From the NCBI GenBank assembly GCA_039180875.1, contig JBCDCY010000004.1, positions 62,001 to 126,000 on the forward strand: 64,000 nucleotides of DNA, read 5' to 3'. This DNA is from JBCDCY01 sp039180875. Its GTDB lineage: Bacteria > Pseudomonadota > Alphaproteobacteria > Rhodobacterales > Rhodobacteraceae. Both the position numbers and the translations under genes were made by a program. The notes under the pieces are model-generated. The model was not told the origin of the DNA and searched no databases. It worked only from the letters and a program-made list of their open reading frames with translations. Below, in pieces: positions 31,733 through 39,407 of this stretch. Numbering within the stretch: position 1 is the stretch's first letter; every line of letters starts with the position of its first letter.

Positions 31733-32878
31733 ATGTTGCGTAATTCTCTAAGAGCATCCGTTGGGGCGGCCCTGGCTTTGGGCCTGGCGGCGACGCCGGC
31801 GCTGGCCGAAGTGAAGATCGGGATGGTCACCACGCTTTCCGGCGGGGGCGCGCATCTCGGCATCGACGTCCGCGACGGCTTCCTCCTTGCCATATCGGAG
31901 GCTGAGCGGGACGACATCACTGTCTTGGTGGAGGACGACGCCCGCAAGCCCGACATCGCCAAGACCATCGCCGAGAAGTTCGTGCAGCTTGAGGAGGTGG
32001 ATATCCTGACCGGTATCATCTGGTCGAACCTGGCGATGGCGGTGGTGCCCTCGGTGGTGCGCGACGGAACCTTCTACCTCTCGCCCAATGCCGGACCGTC
32101 GCAACTCGCCGGGCGGGCCTGCCACGAGAACTATTTCAACGTCGCCTGGCAGAACAACAATCTGCACGAGGCGATGGGCGCCTATATGCGGGACGAGGGA
32201 TTGGCCGCCCCCTATATCCTCGCGCCGAACTATCCGGCCGGCACGGACGCACTCACCGGCTTCAAGTCGGAATACGGAGAAGACGTCGCGGGTGAGCTCT
32301 ACACCCAGCTCGGCCAGACCGATTATGCCGCCGAGATCGCCCAGATCCGCGCCTCGGATGCCGACTCGGTCTTCTTCTTCCTGCCGGGCGCCATGGGCAT
32401 CTCCTTCATGAAGCAATACGCCGCCGCGGGGGTGGAGCTGCCGGTCTACGGTCCGGCCTTCTCCTTCGACGAGATCATCCTCGGCGCGGTGGGGGATGCG
32501 GCGCTCGGCGTGAGGAACACCTCGCAATGGGCGCATGATCTGGACAATTCGGCGAACCAGGCCTTCGTCGCGGCGTTTCAGGAAACCTATGACCGCATGC
32601 CGACGCTCTATGCCAGCCAGGGCTACGACACCGCGCGGCTGATCCTCTCGGCCCTCGAGGTGGCCGAGCCGTCGGATGCGGACGCCTTCCGCGAGGCGCT
32701 GCGCGCAGCGAATTTCGAGAGCGTGCGGGGGGACTTCGCCTTCGCCTCCAACCAGCACCCGATCCAGACGATCTACGTGCGTGAGGTGGTGGCGGGCGAG
32801 GGCAAGCCGACCAACCGCCTGATCGGCGTGGCGGCGGAAGACGTCTCTAACGCCTATATCGGCGATTGCGGCCTCTGA
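31733..32878 (+). CDS. Periplasmic branched-chain-amino-acid-type binding protein (orphan)
   Basis: A 381-residue type I periplasmic binding protein of the LivK/amide family. Residues 1-25 are a signal peptide ending PALA, then EVKIGMVTTLSGGGAHLGID. Other family stretches are ILTGIIWSNLAMAVVPSV, APNYPAGTDALTGFKSEYG and the FFFLPGAMGISFMKQYAAAG segment. Ligands of this family include amino acids, amides and aromatic acids; this one cannot be told. There are no permease or ATPase genes nearby, so it is an orphan that must pair with components elsewhere or act as a sensor. A long hairpin follows it. Confidence 0.85.
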   Translation: MLRNSLRASVGAALALGLAATPALAEVKIGMVTTLSGGGAHLGIDVRDGFLLAISEAERDDITVLVEDDARKPDIAKTIAEKFVQLEEVDILTGIIWSNLAMAVVPSVVRDGTFYLSPNAGPSQLAGRACHENYFNVAWQNNNLHEAMGAYMRDEGLAAPYILAPNYPAGTDALTGFKSEYGEDVAGELYTQLGQTDYAAEIAQIRASDADSVFFFLPGAMGISFMKQYAAAGVELPVYGPAFSFDEIILGAVGDAALGVRNTSQWAHDLDNSANQAFVAAFQETYDRMPTLYASQGYDTARLILSALEVAEPSDADAFREALRAANFESVRGDFAFASNQHPIQTIYVREVVAGEGKPTNRLIGVAAEDVSNAYIGDCGL

Positions 32879-32915
32879 CCGGCCGTCCGCCCACCCAAAG
32901 CGACCGTCCCGCACC

Positions 32916-32950
32916 GTCCCGGAAATCGGCGCTAGCCGATTGTCCGGGAC
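32916..32950. terminator. 15-bp stem hairpin between convergent binding-protein and GST genes
   Basis: GTCCCGGA (32916-32923) pairs with TCCGGGAC (32943-32950), and the inner AATCGGC (32924-32930) pairs with 32935-32941 around a GCTA loop, with one bulged G at 32942. It lies 37 bases after the binding-protein stop and 39 bases from the GST stop, so it can serve both strands. Confidence 0.65.
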
Positions 32951-32989
32951 CTCGCCGCACCCAGAGCGCGACCCCGGCACGCCCCGCCG

Positions 32990-33682
32990 TCAGACCTCCT
33001 CCTCGGGCCCCGGCCAGGGCCGGGTTGGCAGATCCTTGGCGTACCACGGCAGGTCGTTGCCCTGGCTGAGCCCGGTCCGCCGCCAGGCGCGAAAGGCGGG
33101 ATCGGCCAGGTGGCGGCCGACATAGGCCTGGGCCTCCGGGCTGACCGGCAGATCGTAGGTGGCGATCCGCGCCGCGACCGGGGCGAAGAAGGCGTCGGCC
33201 GCGGAGTAGGCGCCCACCAGCCAGGGCCCGCCGAAGCGGTCGAGGCCAAGGCGCCAGAGCGTGTCGATCCGCGCCAGGTCTCCGCGCACCGCCTCGGACG
33301 GCTGGAACCCCGCATAGGCCACGCGCAGCGCCATCGGGCAGTCGGTGCGTAGCGCTGAGAAGCCGGAGTGCATCTCCGCCGCCAGGGCCCGGGCGAAGGC
33401 GCGGGCGGCCGGATCGGCGGGCCAGATCCCGGCCTCGGGATGGCGCGCGTGCACTTCCTCGGCGATGGCGAGCGAGTCCCAGATCACCGTGCCATCCGCC
33501 GTCACCAAGGTGGGTACGGTGCGCGACGGCGGGGCGACCGCCATTTGCTCACCGACGCTCTGGTCGCCGTCGAAGGGCACGAGCCGGGTCTCGACCGCGA
33601 GGTCGAACTTCTCGAACAACAGCCAGGCGCGCAGCGACCAGCTGGAATAGGCGTGATCGCCGATGTGGAGGGTATCTGCCAT
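32990..33682 (-). CDS. Glutathione S-transferase family protein
   Basis: A 230-residue GST-like protein. The thioredoxin-like N-terminal domain has LHIGDHAYSSWSLRAWLLFE with the SSWSLR motif typical of zeta/beta-like bacterial GSTs, a cis-Pro in SRTVPTLV, and IWDSLAIAEEVHARHPEAGIWP for glutathione gamma-glutamyl binding. The C-terminal helical domain has LVGAYSAADAFFAPVAARIATYDL. Substrate is unknown; roles range from detoxification to isomerisation. It is the second gene of a minus-strand pair with DUF3572 upstream. Confidence 0.85.
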   Translation of the reverse strand: MADTLHIGDHAYSSWSLRAWLLFEKFDLAVETRLVPFDGDQSVGEQMAVAPPSRTVPTLVTADGTVIWDSLAIAEEVHARHPEAGIWPADPAARAFARALAAEMHSGFSALRTDCPMALRVAYAGFQPSEAVRGDLARIDTLWRLGLDRFGGPWLVGAYSAADAFFAPVAARIATYDLPVSPEAQAYVGRHLADPAFRAWRRTGLSQGNDLPWYAKDLPTRPWPGPEEEV

Positions 33683-33778
33683 GACCGCAGCCTTGGCGTC
33701 GCCCGCGACGGGGTCAAACAGCCTTTCGTGATGGACGGCTTCAGGGCGCGTGATCTGCGGTCCGATGACGGGCCCGCT

Positions 33779-34057
33779 TTAGGTCCAGTGCGGATCGGCA
33801 CCGCCGGGCAGGGCCGCGCGCGCCCGGGCCGGAGCCTCCGGCGCATGGTCTCGCGCCGCGCAGAAGGCGAGCAACCGCGCCTCGTCCTGCAGCAGATGGT
33901 CGAGGACGAAGCCCAGGAACTCGGGCTCGGCGGCGCGGCGCCGGATATCGTCCGAGGCGAGCCCGGTCTCGGCCAGGAACGGCCCGATCCGTTCCTCCGC
34001 CTCGGCCAGCCACGCGAGGGCGTCCAGCGCCAACATCTCCGCCGCGTCGCGTCGCAT
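33779..34057 (-). CDS. DUF3572 family protein
   Basis: A 92-residue, largely helical, acidic protein. The stretches AEMLALDALAWLAEAEERIGPFLAETGL and PEFLGFVLDHLLQDEARLLAFC match DUF3572, an alphaproteobacterial family of unknown function that is commonly found next to pleD. It has no signal peptide or membrane segment. ATG 34057 is the first start in frame with good similarity. It is divergent from pleD across 234 bases. The genomic link suggests, but does not show, a role in cell-cycle or c-di-GMP signalling. Confidence 0.75.
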   Translation of the reverse strand: MRRDAAEMLALDALAWLAEAEERIGPFLAETGLASDDIRRRAAEPEFLGFVLDHLLQDEARLLAFCAARDHAPEAPARARAALPGGADPHWT

Positions 34058-34291
34058 CCCCGCTCCGACCTCGTCGATCCTGATCGAAAGCAGTTGTTAA
34101 CCTTTTCATACACATGGTCCAGGGGCGGTGCGGGGGCGCGTTTCTCAGCGGATCGGGCGTGGCCCTGATCGGCGCCTTAGTCATTCGTTAAGACACTGAG
34201 AAACAAGCGGATTTTATGGACACCAGAGTATCATTCGGCCGCGCTGTGTGGCAGAAGTCGGGCGAATCCCGGCGGTAGACGGAGGCGATGC
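34058..34291. promoter_or_regulatory. Divergent region between DUF3572 and pleD with a 9-bp inverted repeat
   Basis: GTTTCTCAG at 34140-34148 is exactly complementary to 34196-34204, 47 bases apart, flanking a relatively AT-rich stretch with TTCGTTAAGACA. GTTAACCTTTTC at 34096-34107 resembles a CtrA half-site (TTAACC). GGAGG at 34281-34285 is the pleD ribosome site. Function of the inverted repeat is unknown; it could bind a dimeric regulator or loop DNA. Confidence 0.45.
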
Positions 34292-35683
34292 ATGTCAGGA
34301 CGGATCCTTGTCGTCGATGACATTGCGACGAACCGCGAGCTGCTGAAGGCAAAGCTCGCGACCTCTTACTACGATGTCATCCTGGCCGAAGACGGTGAGG
34401 CGGCGCTGGAAATCGCAGCGCGGGAGCAGCCCGATATCGTCCTTCTCGACGTGCAGATGCCGGGCTTGGATGGCCACGAGGTCTGCCAGCGTTTGAAGGC
34501 GGCGCCCGATACCGCGCACATCCCTGTCGTGATGGTGACGGCCCACGAATCGCCGGAGGAACGGCTGCGCGGGCTCGAGGCCGGCGCCGACGACTTCCTG
34601 GCCAAGCCGATCAACGACATGGCGCTGTTCGCCCGCATGCGCAGTCTGATGCGCATGAAGATGATGTTCGACGAACTGCGCTGGCGCGACTCGACCTCGC
34701 GCGAGCTCGGCCTCGACAGCTTCATCGGCGCGATGGACCTCGACAGCGACGGGCCGGGCAGCGTGCTGATCGCCGCCGCCGATCGCGTTGCCGGCGACCT
34801 GCTCGGCACCCGCCTGCACCAGCGCCTCGGCGTCACGGTGATGGTCGCGGACAACGAACACGCGGCCCTCAACCTCGCCCAGCTCGAGGCGCCCGATGCC
34901 TTTATCGTGCATCAGCATCTGGGTGACGATGGCGACGGTATGCGCCTGCTCTCCGCCCTTCGCGCGCGCACCGATACGCGTGGCGCAGCCGTGATCCTGG
35001 TGGTGGACGAGGGCGATATGGACGCGGCCGCCCAGGCCCTCGATCTGGGCGTCAGCGACTATATCATGATGCCGTTCGATCTGAACGAACTGGCGGCCCG
35101 GCTGCGCTCGCAGGTGCGCCGCAAGAAGATCGCCGATCGCCTGCGCTCCAACGTGCGCGACGGGCTGCGGCTGGCGGTGATCGACCCGCTGACCGGGCTC
35201 TTCAACCGGCGCTACGCGATGCAGCATCTCGGCAAGATCATCGACCGCGGGCGGGCGACCAGCGGCGATGTGGCCGTGATGATGCTGGATCTGGATCGCT
35301 TCAAGTCGATCAACGACCGCTACGGCCACGACGCCGGCGACGTGGTGTTGAAGGAGTTCGCCCGCCGGTTGCTCGCCAATGTCCGCGGCCTCGACCTGGT
35401 GGCGCGGCTCGGCGGCGAAGAGTTCTTCGTGGCGATGCCGGAGACCGATACGGTCGCCGCCGGCCTGGTGGCCGAGCGCGTGCGGCGGGCCGTCGCCAAC
35501 ACGCCGGTCTTCATGCCCGACGGCACGGCGATCGAGGTCACCGTCTCCATCGGCATCGCGCTTGACTGCGGCCGGGACGAGGAGCCGGAAGCGCTGATCA
35601 AATGCGCCGATCGGGCGCTCTACCTCTCGAAGCGCGAGGGGCGCAACCGCGTCAGCTTCTTCGAAGCGGCAGAGGCCGCCTGA
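34292..35683 (+). CDS. pleD: PleD-type diguanylate cyclase response regulator
   Basis: A 463-residue protein with two receiver domains and a GGDEF domain. REC1 has the acidic pair in VVDDIATN and phospho-acceptor Asp53 in LLDVQMPGLDG, as in Caulobacter PleD. REC2 (about residues 150-275) lacks an obvious acceptor and is the usual degenerate dimerisation adaptor. The cyclase domain has MLDLDRFKSINDRYGHDAGD, active site RLGGEEFF, and an inhibitory I-site R-G-L-D five residues before it, so product inhibition is likely. PleD makes c-di-GMP and controls polar development in Caulobacter. ATG 34292 follows GGAGG. Confidence 0.92.
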   Translation: MSGRILVVDDIATNRELLKAKLATSYYDVILAEDGEAALEIAAREQPDIVLLDVQMPGLDGHEVCQRLKAAPDTAHIPVVMVTAHESPEERLRGLEAGADDFLAKPINDMALFARMRSLMRMKMMFDELRWRDSTSRELGLDSFIGAMDLDSDGPGSVLIAAADRVAGDLLGTRLHQRLGVTVMVADNEHAALNLAQLEAPDAFIVHQHLGDDGDGMRLLSALRARTDTRGAAVILVVDEGDMDAAAQALDLGVSDYIMMPFDLNELAARLRSQVRRKKIADRLRSNVRDGLRLAVIDPLTGLFNRRYAMQHLGKIIDRGRATSGDVAVMMLDLDRFKSINDRYGHDAGDVVLKEFARRLLANVRGLDLVARLGGEEFFVAMPETDTVAAGLVAERVRRAVANTPVFMPDGTAIEVTVSIGIALDCGRDEEPEALIKCADRALYLSKREGRNRVSFFEAAEAA

Positions 35684-36114
35684 GCCTCGCCCTTAGCCAT
35701 ATGCGCCAACGCCGAAGACTAAGAGGCACCGCGCGGACACGATGGGAAGAGCGGACGGGCGACCTGGCAGCACCGGGTTTCACGAGCCCCTCGCCGATCC
35801 GGACGGCCGGTACACCGCGCCGCTGCGCTGACGCCGATGTCCAGATCACCGGTCGATCTGACGGTCCAGCGCCCTCACCCGTTTGCAGATCTTGACCTTG
35901 GAGTTGGCGGGTTCGGCGAAAAGTCCTTGGAAGGGTCATGACCGTGATGGGTCCTGCTTGGCGTGTCGCCCCATCGGCCGGGTCGGCCATCGCTGCAGCC
36001 CAAGGCGGATGTCGATCTGACCGCGTCTCTCAGGTCGACATCCAAGTGAGACAGGCCGTTTCGTTCTTTGCGTTTTCCGTTCGGGCCGGCGATCCTGCCG
36101 GCACGAAAGGCACT
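35684..36114. other. 431-base intergenic region without a supported gene
   Basis: It lies between the 3' ends of pleD and the minus-strand sigma-factor operon. Short open frames exist but have no recognisable similarity or ribosome sites. It contains one strong hairpin at 36007-36043. The phrase GTCGATCTGAC occurs twice (35850s and 36010s). No tRNA or known small RNA was recognised. Confidence 0.6.
36007..36043 (-). terminator. 14-bp stem hairpin downstream of the sigma/Spy-like operon
   Basis: GGATGTCGATCTGA (36007-36020) pairs with TCAGGTCGACATCC (36030-36043), 13 Watson-Crick pairs plus one G-U, around a 9-base loop. It is 72 bases past the end of the minus-strand operon, in a position to terminate it, though without a U tract. 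Confidence 0.5.
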
Positions 36115-36582
36115 TCAATCGCCGCGCCGGTCTCGGCTGCGGCGCAGGCCCTCGGCGAATTCCAGGCGCTCGGCCGGTGTCATGCCGGCGACCTGGGCCA
36201 GGAACTTCGTCCGCGCCTCGCCCAACATGCCGCCGAGCGGCGTGGTGAAGCGGTCGACCGCAGCCTCGACGGCGGCGGGGGCGTAGGGTTCGGCCGCCAG
36301 GGCGACGGCCAAGCTCTCGACCGCCTCGCGCTGGCCCCGGCGATAGGCGCGCCAATCGCCGCGCAGGTCCCGCATCTCCTCGCGAAAGGCGCTCTGCTGA
36401 GCATCCGGCATGGCGCGCAACAGCCGCCAGATCCCCGGCCCCCGGTCCTTGCCGTGCCAGTGCTGGGCGGCGCCGCCCACCACGCCGAGCACCGCGACAT
36501 TGGCAAGCAGCGAGAGCCCGAGGGCGATCTTCATCCAGGTGGGCGCGCGCCGCACGCCGCCGGTGTCGTCGGTCTCGCTCAT
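36115..36582 (-). CDS. Periplasmic heavy-metal sensor-like (Spy/CnrX-type) protein
   Basis: A 155-residue protein with one N-terminal membrane helix (WMKIALGLSLLANVAVLGVVGG, about residues 16-37) and a helical periplasmic domain. Stretches such as WRLLRAMPDAQQSAFREEM, GDWRAYRRGQREAV and GMTPAERLEFAEGLR match the metal-resistance/Spy-like family (LTxxQR-type repeats), which includes periplasmic chaperones and the metal sensor CnrX. Metal ligands are not obvious beyond a His pair in QHWHGK. It starts 1 base after the stop of the putative anti-sigma gene, so it is cotranslated with it and probably part of the ECF signalling unit. Confidence 0.75.
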   Translation of the reverse strand: MSETDDTGGVRRAPTWMKIALGLSLLANVAVLGVVGGAAQHWHGKDRGPGIWRLLRAMPDAQQSAFREEMRDLRGDWRAYRRGQREAVESLAVALAAEPYAPAAVEAAVDRFTTPLGGMLGEARTKFLAQVAGMTPAERLEFAEGLRRSRDRRGD

Positions 36583-36583
36583 C

Positions 36584-36994
36584 TCACCCGTCCTCGAAAA
36601 ACGCATCCACGGCGCCGACCTCGCGTTCCACGCCAGAGACGAACACCGCCTCGATCTGATCGAAGGGCGCGGGCAGGGCCCCGATCGCTCCGGCATCGCC
36701 GATCGTGCCGTAGCCGAGCCAGGCGCCGGCGATCGCCGTGGCGGTCGCGGCCGCCCCGAAGGCCCGCCAATCCTCGATCAACGAGAGGAGGCGTGGACGC
36801 CATCGCGCCGGTGCGGGCCGGGCCGCCCGATCTGCTGCCATCGGCGCCTCCCACCGCCGATCCGCCGCGACCTGGCCGGCATCGGCGAGCACCCGGGCCA
36901 GGAAGGCCGGATCGGCCTCCGCCTCATGCCGCCGCGCCGCCTCGAGCAAGCGGTCGAGCCCGCGGTCGCGCTCAGATCTTTGCTGCTCATCCAT
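36584..36994 (-). CDS. Small membrane protein downstream of ECF sigma, putative anti-sigma factor
   Basis: A 136-residue protein I do not recognise at family level. The N-terminal 75 residues are charged and helical (RGLDRLLEAARRHEAEADPAF), followed by one hydrophobic segment (AAATATAIAGAWLGYGTIGDA, about residues 82-102) and a short acidic tail. That topology, with a cytoplasmic head and one membrane helix, and its place 11 bases after an ECF sigma gene, fit an anti-sigma factor, but the zinc-binding HxxxCxxC signature is absent. ATG 36994 has GAGGAAG upstream. Role is inferred from context only. Confidence 0.55.
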   Translation of the reverse strand: MDEQQRSERDRGLDRLLEAARRHEAEADPAFLARVLADAGQVAADRRWEAPMAADRAARPAPARWRPRLLSLIEDWRAFGAAATATAIAGAWLGYGTIGDAGAIGALPAPFDQIEAVFVSGVEREVGAVDAFFEDG

Positions 36995-37005
36995 CGTGCA
37001 CTTCC

Positions 37006-37590
37006 TCAGACATCCCCTAGGCCGAGCGCCGGGCGCTGGTCCAATAACTCCGCCGCCAGCGCCCGTCTGCCGCGGGCCAGAAGGCTCTCCACCGCTTCCA
37101 CGCTGGTCTCCAGGCACTCGGCGATATCGGCGTTGCCGAAGCCCTCGAAATGGCGGAGCGCGATGGCCGTGCGCTGCCGCTCCGGCAGACGCGCGATGGC
37201 GGCCTGCACCGCCTCGGCCCGCTCCGCGGCGCGCAGCCGTTCGACCGGGCCCGGCGCCTCGTCCTCCGGCTCGGGCGCGGCGTCGAGCCCGACGGAGCGG
37301 CGCCGGCGCAGGCGATCGGTGCAGAGATTGGCCACCACCCGGTAGAGCCAGGTGGAGACCTTCGCCCCCTCGTCCCGCCAATTCGGGGCGAGACGCCAGA
37401 GCCGCAGCATCGCCTCCTGCGCCACATCCTCCGCCTCCGCCTCATCGCGCAGCAGACGGCGGGCCTGGGCCAGGACCCGGGGGGCATGGCGCAAGGTCAG
37501 CGTGCGCGCCGCCGCCATATCGCCCTCGGCATAGAGGGCGAGGAGGGCGGCGTCCGCCATCTCCTCCGCGGTGTCGAACGCCACTGCCAT
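37006..37590 (-). CDS. ECF-type RNA polymerase sigma factor
   Basis: A 194-residue sigma-70 family factor of the extracytoplasmic-function class with regions 2 and 4 only. Region 2 includes AEDVAQEAMLRLWRLAPNWRDEGAKVSTWLYRVVANLCTDRLRRRR-like sequence (about residues 50-100, core DVAQEAMLRLW). Region 4 includes LPERQRTAIALRHFEGFGNADIAECL and ETSVEAVESLLARGRRAL, the helix-turn-helix that contacts the -35 element. The following genes, a putative anti-sigma factor and a Spy-like sensor, suggest a cell-surface or metal-responsive regulon. Its own target promoter could not be picked out with certainty. Confidence 0.9.
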   Translation of the reverse strand: MAVAFDTAEEMADAALLALYAEGDMAAARTLTLRHAPRVLAQARRLLRDEAEAEDVAQEAMLRLWRLAPNWRDEGAKVSTWLYRVVANLCTDRLRRRRSVGLDAAPEPEDEAPGPVERLRAAERAEAVQAAIARLPERQRTAIALRHFEGFGNADIAECLETSVEAVESLLARGRRALAAELLDQRPALGLGDV

Positions 37591-37610
37591 GACCCCCGGT
37601 GGATAGATGC

Positions 37611-38096
37611 CTAGTCGCGCCGCCGCCAGCGCCGATCGCGGCGCTCCGCCAGATCCTCCTGCAACTCGCTGAGCTCGGCCCGGGTGACGGCGCCGTCGTC
37701 ATCGGCATCGGCCAGGTCGAACCAGCGCGCGCTGGAGAAGCCGCGGGCCGCGCTCAACTCCGCCGGGTCGAGCGCGCCGTCGTCGTTGTCGTCGCCGCGC
37801 CGCAGCATGCGGGCCGCAAGCGCCGCGGCCCGATCCTCGACCGAGGCGCGGAGCCGCTCTTCGATGGCTGCCGCCAACTCATGCTCGGCCACCCGGCCGT
37901 CGCCGTCGCTGTCGGCCGCGGCGAAGCGCGCCTCGGCCTGGGCCGCAACCTCTGCCCGTGTGACCCGACCGTCGTTGTCGCGGTCGGCTGCCTCAAAGCC
38001 CTGGAGCAGGCGGCTGCCCATTCCCGTCTCCGCCAGGGCCGGGTTGGCCAGGCCGAGGGCAAGTGCCAGGACGCCCAGGTTTTGTACTGCTCGCAT
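37611..38096 (-). CDS. Secreted EF-hand calcium-binding protein
   Basis: A 161-residue protein with a signal peptide (MRAVQNLGVLALALGLANPA then LA) and four EF-hand loops: DRDNDGRVTRAE, DSDGDGRVAEHE, DDNDDGALDPAE and DADDDGAVTRAE. All have Asp at positions 1, 3 and 5 and Glu at 12, so calcium binding is likely at each. The C-terminus is strongly basic (RRDRRWRRRD). It is the first gene of the minus-strand run that includes the ECF sigma factor, 20 bases upstream of it, so calcium could be an input or the protein a target of the regulon. Confidence 0.85.
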   Translation of the reverse strand: MRAVQNLGVLALALGLANPALAETGMGSRLLQGFEAADRDNDGRVTRAEVAAQAEARFAAADSDGDGRVAEHELAAAIEERLRASVEDRAAALAARMLRRGDDNDDGALDPAELSAARGFSSARWFDLADADDDGAVTRAELSELQEDLAERRDRRWRRRD

Positions 38097-38253
38097 CGTG
38101 TCCTCCGATCGTTGCGCGCCTGTCCGGCGCGGTCATCCGATCTAACGGCCGGGCGGGCCGCTTCCGTCGCGCGGCAGGAGGATTTTTGCGACATGGCGCC
38201 GCAAGGCTTTCTGTCCTCGTGAAGGCGCGGGGTCGCCACACTAGGTTGGAGCG

Positions 38254-38646
38254 ATGGTAGATGTCGCTGCACAGAGCTTTCACGAAGATCGGTCGCTGCG
38301 GTTGGCGCTGCGGCGGGGCTGGCGGCGGCGTTGCCCGGCCTGCGGCTCCGGCCCGATGATGCAGGGCTTTCTGACCGTGCGCCGGGAATGCCCGGTCTGC
38401 TCGGAGGAGCTGCACCACCACCGGGCCGATGACGGGCCGGCCTGGCTGACCATCCTGATCACCGGCCATCTACTCGCGCCGCTGATGCTGTTCGTCTTCA
38501 CCACCTGGCGGCCGGAAGGCTGGATGATGGCGATAGGCTTCTCCCTCGTCTTCACGACGCTGGCGCTGTACCTGCTCCCCCGGGTGAAAGGGTGCTTCGT
38601 CGCCCTGCAATGGGCCAAGCGCATGTACGGCTTCGCCGGCCGCTAA
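38254..38646 (+). CDS. DUF983 zinc-ribbon membrane protein
   Basis: A 130-residue protein of the DUF983 family. A zinc-ribbon-like N-terminal domain has RRCPACGSGPM and RECPVCSEELHHH, giving two CxxC pairs. Two membrane helices follow, LTILITGHLLAPLMLFVFTT and MAIGFSLVFTTLALYLLP. The C-terminal LQWAKRMYGF is typical. The family is widespread in alphaproteobacteria; in several it lies near cytochrome oxidase or NUDIX genes, and its function is unknown. It is divergent from the EF-hand gene. Confidence 0.82.
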   Translation: MVDVAAQSFHEDRSLRLALRRGWRRRCPACGSGPMMQGFLTVRRECPVCSEELHHHRADDGPAWLTILITGHLLAPLMLFVFTTWRPEGWMMAIGFSLVFTTLALYLLPRVKGCFVALQWAKRMYGFAGR

Positions 38647-38717
38647 GCCTCCCCGCTGGACAGCCCCGGCCCGCCGGCGCCATAGTCCGCCGCGACAGGC
38701 TGCGGGGGCGCGAGCAC

Positions 38718-39407
38718 ATGGCAGAGAGCGAGACGGAGGTGCCGATCCGCGACGCGGCGACGGTCATCATCGTGCGCCGCGACCGGGGGATGCCCGAGAT
38801 CCTGATGGGCCAGCGGGGCGCCAAGGCGGTCTTCATGCCCTCCAAGTTCGTCTTTCCCGGCGGCGCGCTCGATGACGGCGACCACGCGCCCGATGTCGGC
38901 ACCGCCCTCGCGCCGCTCTGCACGGAGCGCCTGGCCGTCGATGCCCCGGCAGCGCTGGCCCGGCCCCTGGCCCGGGCCGCGATCCGGGAGGTGTGGGAGG
39001 AGACGGGCCTCGCCCTGGGCGCGCCGGATCCGGACGCGGGCAGCTATATCAGCGCCGCGCCCCAGGGCTGGAAGGGCTTTCTGGCCCAGGGTCTGATCCC
39101 GCGCCTCGATGCCCTGACCTTTGTCTTTCGCGCGGTGACGCCGCCCGGCCGGCCGCGCCGCTTCGACGCGCGGTTCTTCGTGGCCGATGCCGCCGCCATC
39201 ACCGGCGATCCCGACGATTTCTCCGGCGCGGAGGAGGAGTTGAGCCACCTGCAGTGGATCGGCCTCAACCAGGCGCGCAGCCTCGAGCTGCCGTTCATCA
39301 CCGAGGTCGTGCTGGCCGAGGTCGAAGCCAGCCTCGACGAGACAGAGCCCCGCCAGGTGCCTTTTTTCCAGCATGACGACGAGCGCGCCTACTTCCGCCT
39401 CCTTTAG
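38718..39407 (+). CDS. NUDIX hydrolase
   Basis: A 229-residue NUDIX family protein that would hydrolyse a nucleoside diphosphate linked to some moiety X. The NUDIX box sits at about residues 85-105 (ARAAIREVWEETGLALG), preceded by KFVFPGGALDDGD in place of the common glycine-rich start. The long C-terminal part, with LDALTFVFRAVTPPGRPRRFDARFFVA, matches the group annotated as NUDIX/acetyltransferase-like or CoA pyrophosphatase-like, so a CoA-type substrate is possible. ATG 38718 is 71 bases after DUF983. The 3' end overlaps the MFS gene by 35 bases in another frame. Confidence 0.84.
   Translation: MAESETEVPIRDAATVIIVRRDRGMPEILMGQRGAKAVFMPSKFVFPGGALDDGDHAPDVGTALAPLCTERLAVDAPAALARPLARAAIREVWEETGLALGAPDPDAGSYISAAPQGWKGFLAQGLIPRLDALTFVFRAVTPPGRPRRFDARFFVADAAAITGDPDDFSGAEEELSHLQWIGLNQARSLELPFITEVVLAEVEASLDETEPRQVPFFQHDDERAYFRLL

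Noticed and set aside
35684..36114. Possible small RNA or short genes between pleD and the Spy-like gene
   Set aside because: No promoter, ribosome site or known RNA fold could be supported; only a terminator-like hairpin is clear.
38097..38253. ECF sigma autoregulatory promoter before the EF-hand gene (GGAAG and CGTTA on the minus strand)
   Set aside because: The spacing of the two elements is about 13 bases, shorter than the usual 15-17, so the match is not convincing.
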